Source: Glandiceps talaboti
Taxonomy: Eukaryota; Hemichordata; Enteropneusta; Spengelidae
NCBI RefSeq assembly: GCF_964340395.1
Contig: NC_135555.1
Coordinates: 10,629,931-10,693,930, forward strand
Length of the DNA: 64,000 bases
Direction: 5' to 3'
The first letter of the stretch is position 1. Each line of letters opens with the position of its first letter. The notes below the pieces were generated by a model that had not been told where the DNA came from, made no database searches, and was given only the letters and a program-made list of their open reading frames with translations. Positions 1-9,798 of the stretch are shown here, piece after piece. Made by a program: the position numbers and the translations under genes.

Positions 1-816
1 AACTATGATGAAATCTATAGCAGTCACACCACTACGATTGATGTAAAGACATGATTGTAAACAAATCAAAATACTATCAGAAACTTGGCACCTTATCACA
101 TTAGAAGTAAATTTTTATCAACCTATCAACATCTCAGTAGGAAATACAAAAGCTGTTATCACTGAAGGAGTGAAAGTTTTCCATCGAAATCTGGTTGGAA
201 GTGTGAAAATGAAGTTCAGCAATCGCATTGACACTAGACCACCTCCCCCTCCAAAAATAAATGAAGTTTGCTTATTGAGTTTGTGACATTGTGTGATTGC
301 CCCTTAGATCTCGATGAAAATCCATTTATAACAATGAGCAGGTGGTGATTTTGGTAATAAATTTGGTGTGGATGTCTTGGGAATGAATTAACAGAAATTT
401 AATATTTAAACATGCATAGTATGTATACAATTTTGGACAAAAAGTGACGAGACTGGGGCCTGTTCGTTACTTGTACTGAAAAGTCGTACCTATTCATTCA
501 TTACTCTCAATTATTCAAGATCAGGTTGTCAAGGTGCTGACAGCCTTGAACCAATACCAGCTGTGAAGAAATGTCTGCCAGATAATTATAAATCAATCTA
601 TCCACACAGCCTGCAAACTCAGCAATTCAGAGTATATTTCATGGCTACCATTGTTTAGAAGATAAATGGTAGAACAAGTCACACATAGGGCAAATACATT
701 GAACTACGTTACTTATGTCAAGTTACCAAGACTGCAAGATGAGTCTTGTTGTTCAGCCCGTGTCAGGCTGCTAAACCACTGGTAGCATGGCACAAATGTC
801 ATATCTTACAGACTAC
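1..816. other. Non-coding stretch, no gene seen
   Basis: AT-rich DNA with stops in all frames and no recognisable exon, RNA gene or repeat block. The segment at 719-742 resembles the left end of the foldback element that follows (shared CAAGTTACC.AGACTG), so it may hold a decayed fragment of the same family. Confidence 0.5.
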
Positions 817-1063
817 AAGTTACCTAGACTGTTGACAGTCGTTCGTGCCTTTTTTGCTACGTTTCATCTAAAGCAAAGTTGTCGCCTCACTCCGTAGCAC
901 TGAATACTAATACATACTGATAGGAACTGCGAGTGCCTCTGGCACTCACTGATCAGTACATGGTCATAGTATTGCTCCAGATCGGAGCAAGGCGATGACT
1001 TTAGTTTAAGATAAAATGTAGCAAAAAAGGCACAAACGACTGTCAACAGTCTACAAGTAACTT
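817..1063. mobile_element. Foldback (MITE-like) element, ~247 bp
   Basis: The two ends are near-perfect inverted repeats: about 817-866 pairs with 1014-1063, sharing AGTTAC..TAGACTGTTGACAG and TGCCTTTTTTGCTAC. Pairing continues inward with lower identity (ATC.TAAA..AAAGT..TCGCC against its complement) almost to the centre near 940, so the whole element could fold into one long hairpin. It has no coding capacity. A clear target-site duplication was not found. Such structures are typical of non-autonomous DNA transposons; the family is not identified. Confidence 0.7.
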
Positions 1064-2431
1064 TGAACATCAAATAATATGCTAATTTTTCCTTACGGTT
1101 AACAGTTGCAGATTTAGAAGCATGGCCATAAATATGCAGTACTGGTATGCAGGATGTGTGTGGCGAGAATGCTTACCAGGTCAATCATTCTGCCTGTGAC
1201 AGAGGCTAGTTTGATACTGACAAAACACACACACACACACACACACACAAACAAATGACAAAATGTACATAGAGTTCAAAATTTTATTTTTTTCTTCAAA
1301 TGATGTAAAGTATACATATCTTTTTTTCCTCCTATCCCGTACATTTTTTTTTGTCCCATCCCTCATCTGATATTTTCAGTTTCTTTTCTATGGAATTTCA
1401 CAAGAATTTGGATTTTTTCTTTTTTTAAAAACATACCCAGGCAAACAAGCCATAATCTTAAGCCATTTTTTTTTTGAATATTTTTTTGTTGTTGAATTTT
1501 TGGTAACTTTTTTTTTTATAATCTTCTGGATGGGGGTATCCATCTTGAAGACTGTAGTAGCAATGTCCATGCCAGGCGTGCCTCTGTAAGAGAGAAGATG
1601 GTACACAAAAACCACAAACCACCACAAGGAGTGCCTCGTCATCCAAATTGTTATCGATAGTGTCTTTGTATCTAAAATTTGGTCAAACAGGCTTGCTTGT
1701 GTTTTTGCCAAAAAAATAAATAAATAAACAATTAATCGAATTGAAAATGGCAATGTTTGTTGCATAAGTCATAAGTTTCAAACAGTTTGAATTTGCTGAC
1801 CCCTAAAAAAAGTATTTACAGTTTTTTGAATATCATTATGTCCAAAAGTTGAGGTTTGAAAATGGTACATTTTGTACATACATGAGGGAGAAAAAAAGTG
1901 AATTATTGATTATTGAGCTCAGGAATATTTTCTTTTTTTTTGGAAGGTGAGTACTTAAACTCTGAAACATGCAAATGCCCAGAACACTGCACAGCAGTAA
2001 GTAAGTGGCTATAAATAGCATGAGAAATGTTAACATGTTCTTCTGGTGGGGTGATCATGATCAATGGAGGTTTATATACATAGTTTTGTAACTAAGCTGC
2101 TATGTAAGAGTTGATATTATCTTCTTCAATTTCAAGTTGGGGAATGATGTCTTTTTTTCTTTTCTTTAACTCTCACACACAATTCGTATGTGTATTCCTT
2201 TTTTTCCTCTTTTTTTCTTTTTTTTCCTCATCACAAATGCCTTTAATGGGGTCTGACCTATGACCTTACTGGCATTTAATAGGGTGAGAACCACACAGCT
2301 CTACGGCTCCTGTGAATAAATCAAACAGGTGTGTTAATCCACTAGGCATCGCCTACATAGGCACAATAATATCAGGACACTAGAAAAAGAGCAAAGTATG
2401 GTTAGGAAAATACCACGAAACTTTATTATGT
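1064..2431. other. Non-coding stretch with (AC)n and T-rich tracts
   Basis: No supported gene. It holds an (AC)n microsatellite at 1225-1249 and many poly-T runs (1280-1530, 2150-2230). A minus-strand AATAAA at 2427-2422 could be the polyadenylation signal of the minus-strand PABPN1 gene if that gene has a long or additional 3' exon. Confidence 0.4.
1225..1249. repeat. (AC)n microsatellite
   Basis: Uninterrupted AC dinucleotide run of about 12 copies, readable directly. Confidence 0.95.
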
Positions 2432-2728
2432 CAGGACTCGAAATTTAAAGTAGTCCCATGTTCACAGACTACCCATTCTTGTCATGGGACTACCATAATT
2501 TACAGCTGGTAGCCCACTCAGGCTACAATGTACCATTGATTTATGCAATGATTTAAAGGATGGAACATTTATAGACATAAAAGTATTTTAATAACATATT
2601 TCCAATAGCAGAACTGTTTGGAGTTCAGGAATATAGGACTACTGGTCATCATCCTTGGGCTATCACTTTCTGAAAATGGTAGCCCACTAGGACTACTGAA
2701 GAAAAAAAAAAGTTAACTTCAAGTCCTG
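2432..2728. mobile_element. Non-autonomous TIR element with TATGT target duplication
   Basis: The left end CAGGACTCGAAATTTAA and the right end (minus strand) CAGGACTTGAAGTTAAC are terminal inverted repeats. Inside, AGTAGTCC and GGCTACC-type motifs also recur inverted (for example 2449-2457 and 2690-2697). The element is flanked on both sides by TATGT (2427-2431 and 2729-2733), a candidate 5-bp target-site duplication. There is no ORF. The inverted ends and flanking duplication together make a mobile-element origin likely; the superfamily is undetermined. Confidence 0.7.
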
Positions 2729-2900
2729 TATGTGAATTGCTACAAAGTCGATCATGTCCTAAACTGACAAGGATATCCAGAGAATAAAATTATAAAAACT
2801 AAAAAAATAATGACAGACGCTCTCCACACACTCTCATGAAATCAACAAAACAAAAAGACAGCATGAACAGCTGCGAATGGATCAGCATTCTAAATCTCTG

Positions 2901-3087
2901 TCATTGTATTTTCTCAGTTATGAAGTTGGTCAACCTATGACAACCAAACCTTACAGGTACATGAAATAAAGGTTTCACTTCTATATCATTACTTGGCAAA
3001 TAAACATGGTTAGAACATTCTGTACATTGTTCATCTTCCTTGCCATGAGTGACTGGAATTCCCAAGAGTGTTTCAGGGAACGAATAC
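2901..3087 (-). other. Possible alternative last coding exon of PABPN1
   Basis: On the minus strand a plausible acceptor (ATTTTATCTCCAG) precedes 3087, and an open frame of 61 codons runs from there to TGA at 2903-2901. The frame joins correctly (phase 2) to an optional GT donor at 4300-4299, six codons before the stop of PABPN1 exon 5. The encoded tail (beginning YSFPETLLGIPVTHG) does not resemble the usual Y-S-P-Y ending of the family. It may be an alternative C-terminus, a 3'-UTR exon, or chance. Confidence 0.25.
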
Positions 3088-4287
3088 CTGGAGATAAAAT
3101 ATCACGTCATTATTCTGCAAACCCAGCACATTGATGTTCACTGTTGAATTAGAATTACGTCAATGATTACAAGACTCATCTACTTCATAGCAACATTGAT
3201 ATTCCAAGTTTTTACATCATATTCCAGTTTCCGTAGCTACTTAAGTTAATGTCATTTCACAGAAGTATATTGTAGTATACTTCATTAAAAGATATCAACT
3301 TGATTTTTTTTTTCATAATAGAAAGCTTACTTGTCACTTCTGTTGGGCAATAGAAATTTTCAACATTCACATTTGTATTGTCTGATTACTACAAGCACAT
3401 CAAGATTGAATACGGTGTTACCATATTTGCAGCTCAAATCAGCGACATGTGATAATACCAGTAATTGTAACCACTGGTGAATAAGTAAAGTGACAAAACA
3501 ACTGATGCATGTAGATGTGTTGAGGGGTAAAATGGTTGATGAAGAGGTGCATCTGCTCTGTTTAAGAACCCATGTAAATAAGCAATCTTTTGTAACACAC
3601 CTAGTTCCTTTCCTATGTTGTGATTTGTCAATACATGGTCACGTGGTATGTATAATTTTTGCATTGTTTAACACAAGTGACGTTTACCAGTCAATAATTT
3701 TGGTGATGACACCTTTACGGGCATCATCATGAAAACTGGTGACTGATGACATCATGTGCGTATGCGTACATATTTTCTCAACAGAAGAAAATTATGTCAC
3801 AGTGCTGGCGAAATAGACGCTAGCCAGAAACTTCACGGCTTTTACAATTTTCTGAAGAAAAACTTTGCCACCCTTGTAAGTTGGTAGTCATTAAAGGAGT
3901 AAACTTTTGCAGATTCCTATGTTGCTTTTCGAACTACCTTTACTGTTGTCATATGGAAAGGGAACCCTGCAATGTACAACCGTATATTTTTTAGGCACAA
4001 CAGACAATGAGGTAAATGATATGGTGTGTTACAAAACATACATTGACTGATTGTGCTCATGCAACATCGTATGTCAGTTTCCCTCAGCCCGGTGTCAATC
4101 CAACACAGACTATTTCCCATGGACTTTGCCCTCAGGAGGCAGGGGGGGGGGGACTACAAGGAAACACACATATGATGTTGCCTGCGCGATCAGTCAACAT
4201 GTGTATTATACAAGTCAGTATTCACTCAAGGTTTAGAGTTTTGCCAACACACCAAATCCAGTGACATTGACAAGGTGAATCCACAGT
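3088..4287. other. Non-coding stretch downstream of PABPN1
   Basis: No convincing ORF on either strand; the short open frames at 3434-3732 and 3917-4264 have no recognisable motif. If the optional donor at 4300 is used this is the last PABPN1 intron, otherwise its 3' UTR or flank. A G run lies at 4142-4151. Confidence 0.4.
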
Positions 4288-4485
4288 TCATCTATCATAC
4301 CTGAACCTTGGTGTCCTCGGTCTTGGTACATATCCACTGTAATACTGCATATTGAAGGGTGCACGGCCATAACCACCACCACCACCGCCACGACCACGAA
4401 ATGCTCGGCCACCACCACCAGCACCTCCCCTGGGCGGTCTGTTTGTGGAACTTATGCCTGGTCTATTTGTTCGTTTTGGATTAAC
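4288..4485 (-). CDS. PABPN1: PABPN1 exon 5 (Gly/Arg-rich tail)
   Basis: Begins [18 protein letters not shown] after acceptor TTATTTTCAG. It then runs through RG/G-rich sequence with runs of Gly to [17 protein letters not shown] and TGA. Arginines in such a tail are methylation targets in the known family. An internal GT donor six codons before the stop (4300) leaves an alternative 3' end possible. Confidence 0.88.
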   Translation of the reverse strand, partial: VNPKRTNRPGISSTNRPPRGGAGGGGRAFRGRGGGGGGYGRAPFNMQYYSGYVPRPRTPRFRYDR

Positions 4486-7400
4486 CTGAAAATAAGACAA
4501 ATTACTGCTTTATCTTTAGTTTCAATGTTAATATCTCTTACGAATGAAATATCTATGAATAGTGTACACAGCATTAGCGGGTGTAAAATATATACAGCAC
4601 AACCCTCAGTTTTTCCTGAAGCAGTACACTTGATGTCTTTTGAAAGACGCTAACAAGAATATGATATGGGAATGAAATATATGGTATTACAGAGACCAAA
4701 TCAAGTAGATGGGAGTTCTCTCCCTCTCACTCTACACACACACACACAAACACAATGGAAATTAAGCTTACACTCCATCTTGATATGCTTACCCTTGAAA
4801 AGATCATCTCTTGCAAGCACATGCGCACACACACACTGGAAATCAAACTTACCTTAATTTGCCTACCCTTGAATAGAGAGTCATCCAGCGCCATGGCAGT
4901 CTGTACACAATCTTTGTCAGTGAATTCAATGTATGCAAACCTACAAGAACAGTTACATTACATGCACATAATGGGTTTGAGAATGAATCAACACAGTGAC
5001 TTCGAGTACAAAAGGATTCATATGATACTCTGAACACAACCAGGGTTGTATTTCTAGGCTATGTACAGTATATACTTTGTTCTTTTTCATGATTTGCATG
5101 AACAGACAAGAGCAGGATATAATTGTAATGGGAGCTATGTGAGTATGTACAAAAGTGATAACCAATGGCAGCATTTTTTCTGATTCTTGGTACACATCAG
5201 TGTACCCTCTCATGATAACCAAATTTTGTTGCGAGTCAAAATGAGAAAAACTGGGATCTCTTGTGAGTCACTATACAGTAAGAGATACGGGAACACCAAA
5301 TTTTGGTGCGTCACTTGAAATTGTGTGCATCAGTGGCATGTCAAATTGGCTTAGAGGGCACACTGGTACACATTTAGTTTTGACAAGGTGAATGTCGTAC
5401 ACTTGACTGTGATTAAAAACCTTCAATGCTATTAACAAGAACTTGATGATCAACTTTCCCAATTTTACAGGACTCTCAATAATTTTCCATAGCCCTATAC
5501 TATAGAGTATTTTCTCTTTTTTAATATAACATTTGACATAATTCAGATAAATACTCCTTACTGACATGTCATCCCTACAGTACACCTCAAGAATCACTTT
5601 CTGACAGGCTAGGACCAGACCAGTTCAGTGCTAACACTGGGCTGGGCTGGTACTAACATCTCACCAGTATGTGTTATCAACTGCAAGAGTCAATGCCTAC
5701 ACTCGTTCTACCAGAACAGTTTTAATATACCTATAGCCGTTTTGAATAGCGTTGCCCATCTGTGACTAACGCCTAAACTAAAGAAACACCCTAGTCATAC
5801 TTTTCAAATGTATGTATGTATGTATGTATGTATGTATGTATGTATGTATGTATGTATGTATGTATGTATGTATGTATGTATGTATGTATGTATGTATGTA
5901 TGTATGCATGAATGTATGTATGTATGTATGTATGTATGTATGCATGAATGTATGCATGAATGTATGTGTGTGTGTGCGCGTGCGTGTGTGTGTTTGTGTA
6001 TGTGACAATGGTTCTATAGATGTAAGTTAAGGATATAAGGAGCTGTAGAAGAGTGTCCTGGCAGCTCTGTTCAACCACAAACCCTTTGGGATGTCCAGTA
6101 AACTTGTCACACAAAATGGTCACCCTGTTGACTGATCCACACCCATGGAAGTGGCTTTCCAATTCTTCTGCTGTTGATGAGTAGTCAACCTACAAAATAT
6201 AAGTATCAATATGAACAGCCTTGTTATATGGTTAGTTAACAATTTCTTGTGGCAAGGAATAGCGATCACCATTCATCAATGTTTGGGTCTCTGTACAGTG
6301 TTGCATTCTGTGGGACTGAATGACTGTTTTGTCCGAGTACACCAAACAGCTCAGTCATATCTGAGATAAGTTATTGACGGTGCTCTCTGATTGTGAATAC
6401 CAACAATGCAAGTCAGACAAACAAACAAACAAACGAACGATATTTATCAGCTTCTCTTCTTTTCAATAAACAACAGGTTGGAACAAACTCCTCCAAAGCA
6501 TTTTTGGAAAGTTCACAGAGTAGTAAGTACATGTAGGTAAAATCCTTAACCCCCCCCCCCCCCCCCCCCCCATCATTTTGCTGGGGTTCCAACATTATCA
6601 TAGAATGTACTGTAATGTATCAGTCCACCCTTTCTGTTACTGAAGTTCCCAACCTCAGCAAAAACAGACTCTATAAAGGCCTGGGGAGAATCCAGCATGA
6701 AGATATACCATGAAAACTGGTGTGTCATTCTTACGAGAGACAGGTTTCACTTTTAGTAGATACTTACATTTCCTACATATATTGACCTGGCATCCACTTC
6801 TACTTTATCCTCTAGGGATGTTGGACTTGCCATTACACCTGGAGGACTACTCATATTCATCTGTTTTTCAACTTCATTTTGCATTTCTTTGAGTTTTTCA
6901 GCTTCTTCTTCCATTTCACGCACCCTCGCTTTGATGGCTTCCAGTTCCTTTCAGAAAAGACAACAAATAAATATGGTATAATTACTTATTATACTAGGCT
7001 TTTACACCGAATAGAGTGATGAGTTGGGGGAGGGGGGATTGGGTTGTTTTTGTTTTTCTCTTATATTTCTTTCAATTTCATTTCCTATTTCAGCCTGTAT
7101 ATTCAGATATTAGTGTTATTAGCTTAGCCAGTGACACGGAACACAAACTGCACAGTATATAAATCACTCTTCCGGTGATAATTTATACATTGTTATTCAA
7201 TATTGCTACTGCTTTACTTAGAGATAATAATAGTCTACAGGCCAGCTAGGTTCATATTCTACTCACAATTCTTTGACTTCATATGGCAAATTACACCAAA
7301 TGCATTCACCATAGTTCTGTATTTGGTTTACAACATTTGACATCCAAATTGATTTATTTGTCATCCATTCACCAACAAAACTATGTTGAAACTATTGAAA

Positions 7401-7974
7401 ATTGTACCATAATATTAACTGGCAAAACAATACTGGCCAACTCTATGTGCATGTGGTCAAGACACTAGCTGTTGGGTTTAAATTTGGAGAGATCTTCATA
7501 TTCAAACCCAATGTCTGGCCTCAAGACTACATTGACAAAATTACATGATTACAAGTTCCATTCCACACATTCTTTGAAAAGTATGAAACAGAAACGAATT
7601 TATGCGTGTACAAGTGTCTTTTATTATTGTTCCGTAACGTCTGTTCATTCAATTCACTTACACCACTGTTTACAACGCTGCGCGTACATTTTAGTGGCAG
7701 GGGACTTCATGATGTACACGTATGAGCTTTACCATTACAGGCAATATCCACTAAACTGGGAGTGTCATTCACAAACACAGACGGATTTCTTGGAAAGATT
7801 GAAATGGATTGCAATATATCTACTTACCGGGTCTTCGACACCATCTTCTGCAACGATCTGGTTTTCCTCATGACCAATATCCCCCATTCCAACACCAATA
7901 TCTACACCAACAGAATCGTCAGCCCCTGTATCTTGATCTGGCACCAAGTAATTGCCATCACCGTTTGCTGCCAT
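4288..7974 (-). CDS. PABPN1: Polyadenylate-binding protein 2 (PABPN1), 5 coding exons, 239 aa
   Basis: Nuclear poly(A)-binding protein; in the known family it coats growing poly(A) tails, stimulates poly(A) polymerase and sets tail length. Exons (minus strand): 7974-7828, 6947-6768, 6189-6083, 4940-4853 and 4485-4288; all junctions are GT-AG and in phase, total 720 nt including TGA. Residues 1-49 are an acidic N-terminus, and about 50-80 the family's coiled coil ([20 protein letters not shown]). The RRM spans about 103-178, with RNP2 SIYVGN (104-109) and RNP1 KGFAYIEF (144-151). KRTNRPG is at 178-184, followed by a Gly/Arg-rich tail. The start ATG (7974) has a good context, ACAACAATGG. The protein is shorter than the roughly 306-aa human one: the alanine tract is only MAA and the N-terminus is reduced. 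The C-terminus ends RFRYDR instead of the family's YSPY-type end. Identification is very secure; only the 3' end is in doubt. Confidence 0.95.
4757..4809 (-). pseudogene. Partial duplicate of PABPN1 exon 4 3' end and donor
   Basis: On the minus strand this intronic stretch reads [10 protein letters not shown] and continues with TGTAAGC, paralleling the true exon 4 end [11 protein letters not shown] plus GTAAGT at 4838-4885. Flanking (CA)n tracts are also shared, so the copy looks like a short tandem duplication within the intron. It lacks the upstream part of the exon and an acceptor of its own. Confidence 0.6.
4853..4940 (-). CDS. PABPN1: PABPN1 exon 4 (RRM end, RNP1)
   Basis: 88 nt after acceptor TTCTTGTAG, with donor GTAAGT. 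It completes RNP1 (FAYIEF) and ends [11 protein letters not shown]. Its 3' end and donor have a degenerate direct copy at 4757-4809. Confidence 0.95.
5808..5998. repeat. (TATG)n microsatellite with (TG)n tail
   Basis: About 150 bp of nearly pure TATG repeats with a few TGCATGAA variants (5905, 5941, 5953), then a GT/GC dinucleotide segment. It lies in the intron between PABPN1 exons 3 and 4 and creates spurious YVCM-type frames. Confidence 0.97.
6083..6189 (-). CDS. PABPN1: PABPN1 exon 3 (RRM middle)
   Basis: Encodes [20 protein letters not shown] and [16 protein letters not shown], near-identical to known PABPN1. The donor is GTTTGT, weaker than the others, but it is the only one giving the correct phase into exon 4 (Gly145 split). 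Confidence 0.93.
6550..6571. repeat. Poly-C tract (22 bp)
   Basis: Uninterrupted C run inside the intron between PABPN1 exons 2 and 3; G-run on the transcribed strand. Confidence 0.95.
6768..6947 (-). CDS. PABPN1: PABPN1 exon 2 (coiled coil, start of RRM)
   Basis: 60 codons, phase 0 on both sides, acceptor CTGAAAG and donor GTAAGTA. It encodes the highly conserved helix that stimulates poly(A) polymerase in the known family, then DARSIYVGN, the first RRM strand (RNP2). Confidence 0.95.
7828..7974 (-). CDS. PABPN1: PABPN1 exon 1 (acidic N-terminus)
   Basis: 49 codons starting [15 protein letters not shown] and ending VEDP; the donor after GACCCG is GTAAGTA, phase 0. An in-frame GTG-led extension upstream (to 8019) exists, but the ATG at 7974 has the better context and fits the family's M-A-A start. 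It is rich in Asp, Glu and Gly, as in relatives. Confidence 0.9.
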
Positions 7975-9204
7975 TGTTGTTAAAATGTCGTTTACACTTT
8001 CACGTTTGCGAAATGTCACCGCACAGGTGGATAAATTGTCCCGTTTGCTTTCAAAAAATATTGAAAGGAAGCTTTCAACAATGTGCTATCCGCTGATTAC
8101 ACACTAAAATAAATTAGTTTAAATTATTTGCAGATGTTGGCCGATTTGATCAAGTAGGACTCACCCGACGACACGACCAAGCTTTCAAGATGGCGCTTGA
8201 GTTCAAGGGTCAGTCGTTCTACAACATGATTGTACATGGTGGCGCTGTTTTGTACTTATCTATACCCGGAAATTTGTTGTAACACGAACAGTGGAATTTA
8301 ATCTTTTAATTACCTTGACAACTTGAAAAATGAAAATGTTTAGCTCAATGTCACCACCACTTATATGTTTAGGGGACCCTGAAAACATTATTTTCACCAG
8401 TCCTGCAACCTCTCTGAAATAGAATATCAATGCACGAATGCACACTGTACACTCGGACGAAGCACTATGGGAGACAAATACATGTAACGTGAGGAGCTCC
8501 TCATCGCAAATGAATCTCTGCGGCGTTCAAACAATGCTGAGGCTATTGAGTTCCTCACTCTGTTTTTTTCACCCGTGGGTGTATTACTAACACATCCATG
8601 CAGTATTGTTGAAAATGTCTTTTCTGGATCTCTTTACAGATAAAAAATACCCACGTCTTTATTCCCCCTTTTTAAAGTTTGAATCTGATTCTAAGTACTG
8701 CCTGACTACACAAGTATTTACCTGATACCAGGAAACGGTGACAGTCGAGTTCATCGGAATTGAGACACGATCGTGTCTTTGCTTGTACTTACTTGTACAC
8801 TCGGTCTATAAAGCAAATAATTCTATCTAATCACAATGAAGCTGTTCCGATTACGGGAGATGCAAAACATACACGTTGTGTAGAAAGGGCCCGGGACTTG
8901 ATAATGATAATATATATAGGTACAATGTAAAGTCTCCTTAGGCCTTGGTTTGGTTCCGGGTATGTAGATATTTGTTTTGCATGTGTGAGTGTCTAGTTCA
9001 GGTAGTTATGTTTCCATTGTTTTCCATATGGTCTCTGTGTTATTGGTTTCTTCTCATCAGATGTACAGCCATTACAGATTGGAAGAACAGTTTTATATTG
9101 TCTTTTTACTAAGTAAGTTGATGTCAGTTTTCACATCCAATATTTCTCGCGATACTTCACAGTTTTGTTGATTTTATTTAGCATGCTCAAATTTATCATT
9201 TTAT
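7975..9204. other. PABPN1 5' flank and non-coding stretch
   Basis: Holds the presumed PABPN1 5' UTR and promoter (minus strand, upstream of 7974), with no clear TATA element. AAGATGGCG at 8187-8195 resembles a YY1-type core-promoter motif on the plus strand. No further gene could be supported. Confidence 0.35.
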
Positions 9205-9247
9205 TTGTTGTTGTTGGTGGTGGTGGTGGTGGTGGTGGTGGGGGGGG
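9205..9247. repeat. (GTT)n(GGT)n repeat ending in poly-G
   Basis: A short GTT run turns into about nine GGT copies, then a G run. The triplet order matches the larger composite repeats at 12235 and 55124. Confidence 0.9.
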
Positions 9248-9478
9248 CGGAATAAATATCATCTTCGCCGCAGCGGGGGATCTAAAAACTTGTCAATCAG
9301 AAAACGTAAGGGTTAGGTTGAAAATGACATAAGCTTATGTCCAGTCATTGTCATAAAACCCGCCATGTCCTCATCTTATGCATCTTAAAGGCGTACTATT
9401 TGTTCATATATAAACTACACATGGCTGATACAACACCTTATATAAAGTGTGTTGCTTGAGGTACAACAACACGAATAC

Positions 9479-9528
9479 AATAAATAAATAAATAAATAAA
9501 TGAATAAACAAACAAACAAACAAACAAA

Positions 9529-9611
<83 letters not shown>

Positions 9612-9748
9612 ACAAACAAACAAACAAACAAACAAATACATAAATAAATAAATAAATAAACAAACAAACAAACAAATAAACAAACAAACAAACAACCAAC
9701 CAACCAACCAACCAACCAAACAAACAAACAAACAAACAAACAAACAAA

Positions 9749-9795
<47 letters not shown>

Positions 9796-9798
9796 ATA
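9479..9798. repeat. Compound (AAAT)n/(AAAC)n/(CCAA)n tetranucleotide block
   Basis: 320 bp of tetranucleotide repeats alternating between AAAT, AAAC and a short CCAA patch (9695-9719). Long spurious frames of Leu/Phe/Ile/Tyr or Val/Cys arise from it. Confidence 0.97.

Noticed and set aside
3434-4264. Several 60-82 codon frames on both strands downstream of PABPN1
   Set aside because: Overlapping, mostly with non-ATG starts, no recognisable motif; best seen as non-coding flank.
5791-6162. Long frames over the TATG repeat, both strands
   Set aside because: Microsatellite artefacts; the minus-strand frame merely runs through PABPN1 exon 3 and its donor.
8190-8282. 30-codon ATG frame starting MALEFKGQSFYNM with a YY1-like AAGATGGCG start context
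   Set aside because: Too short, stops in the same exon-like stretch, no donor or relative recognised; kept only as a remark on the promoter region.
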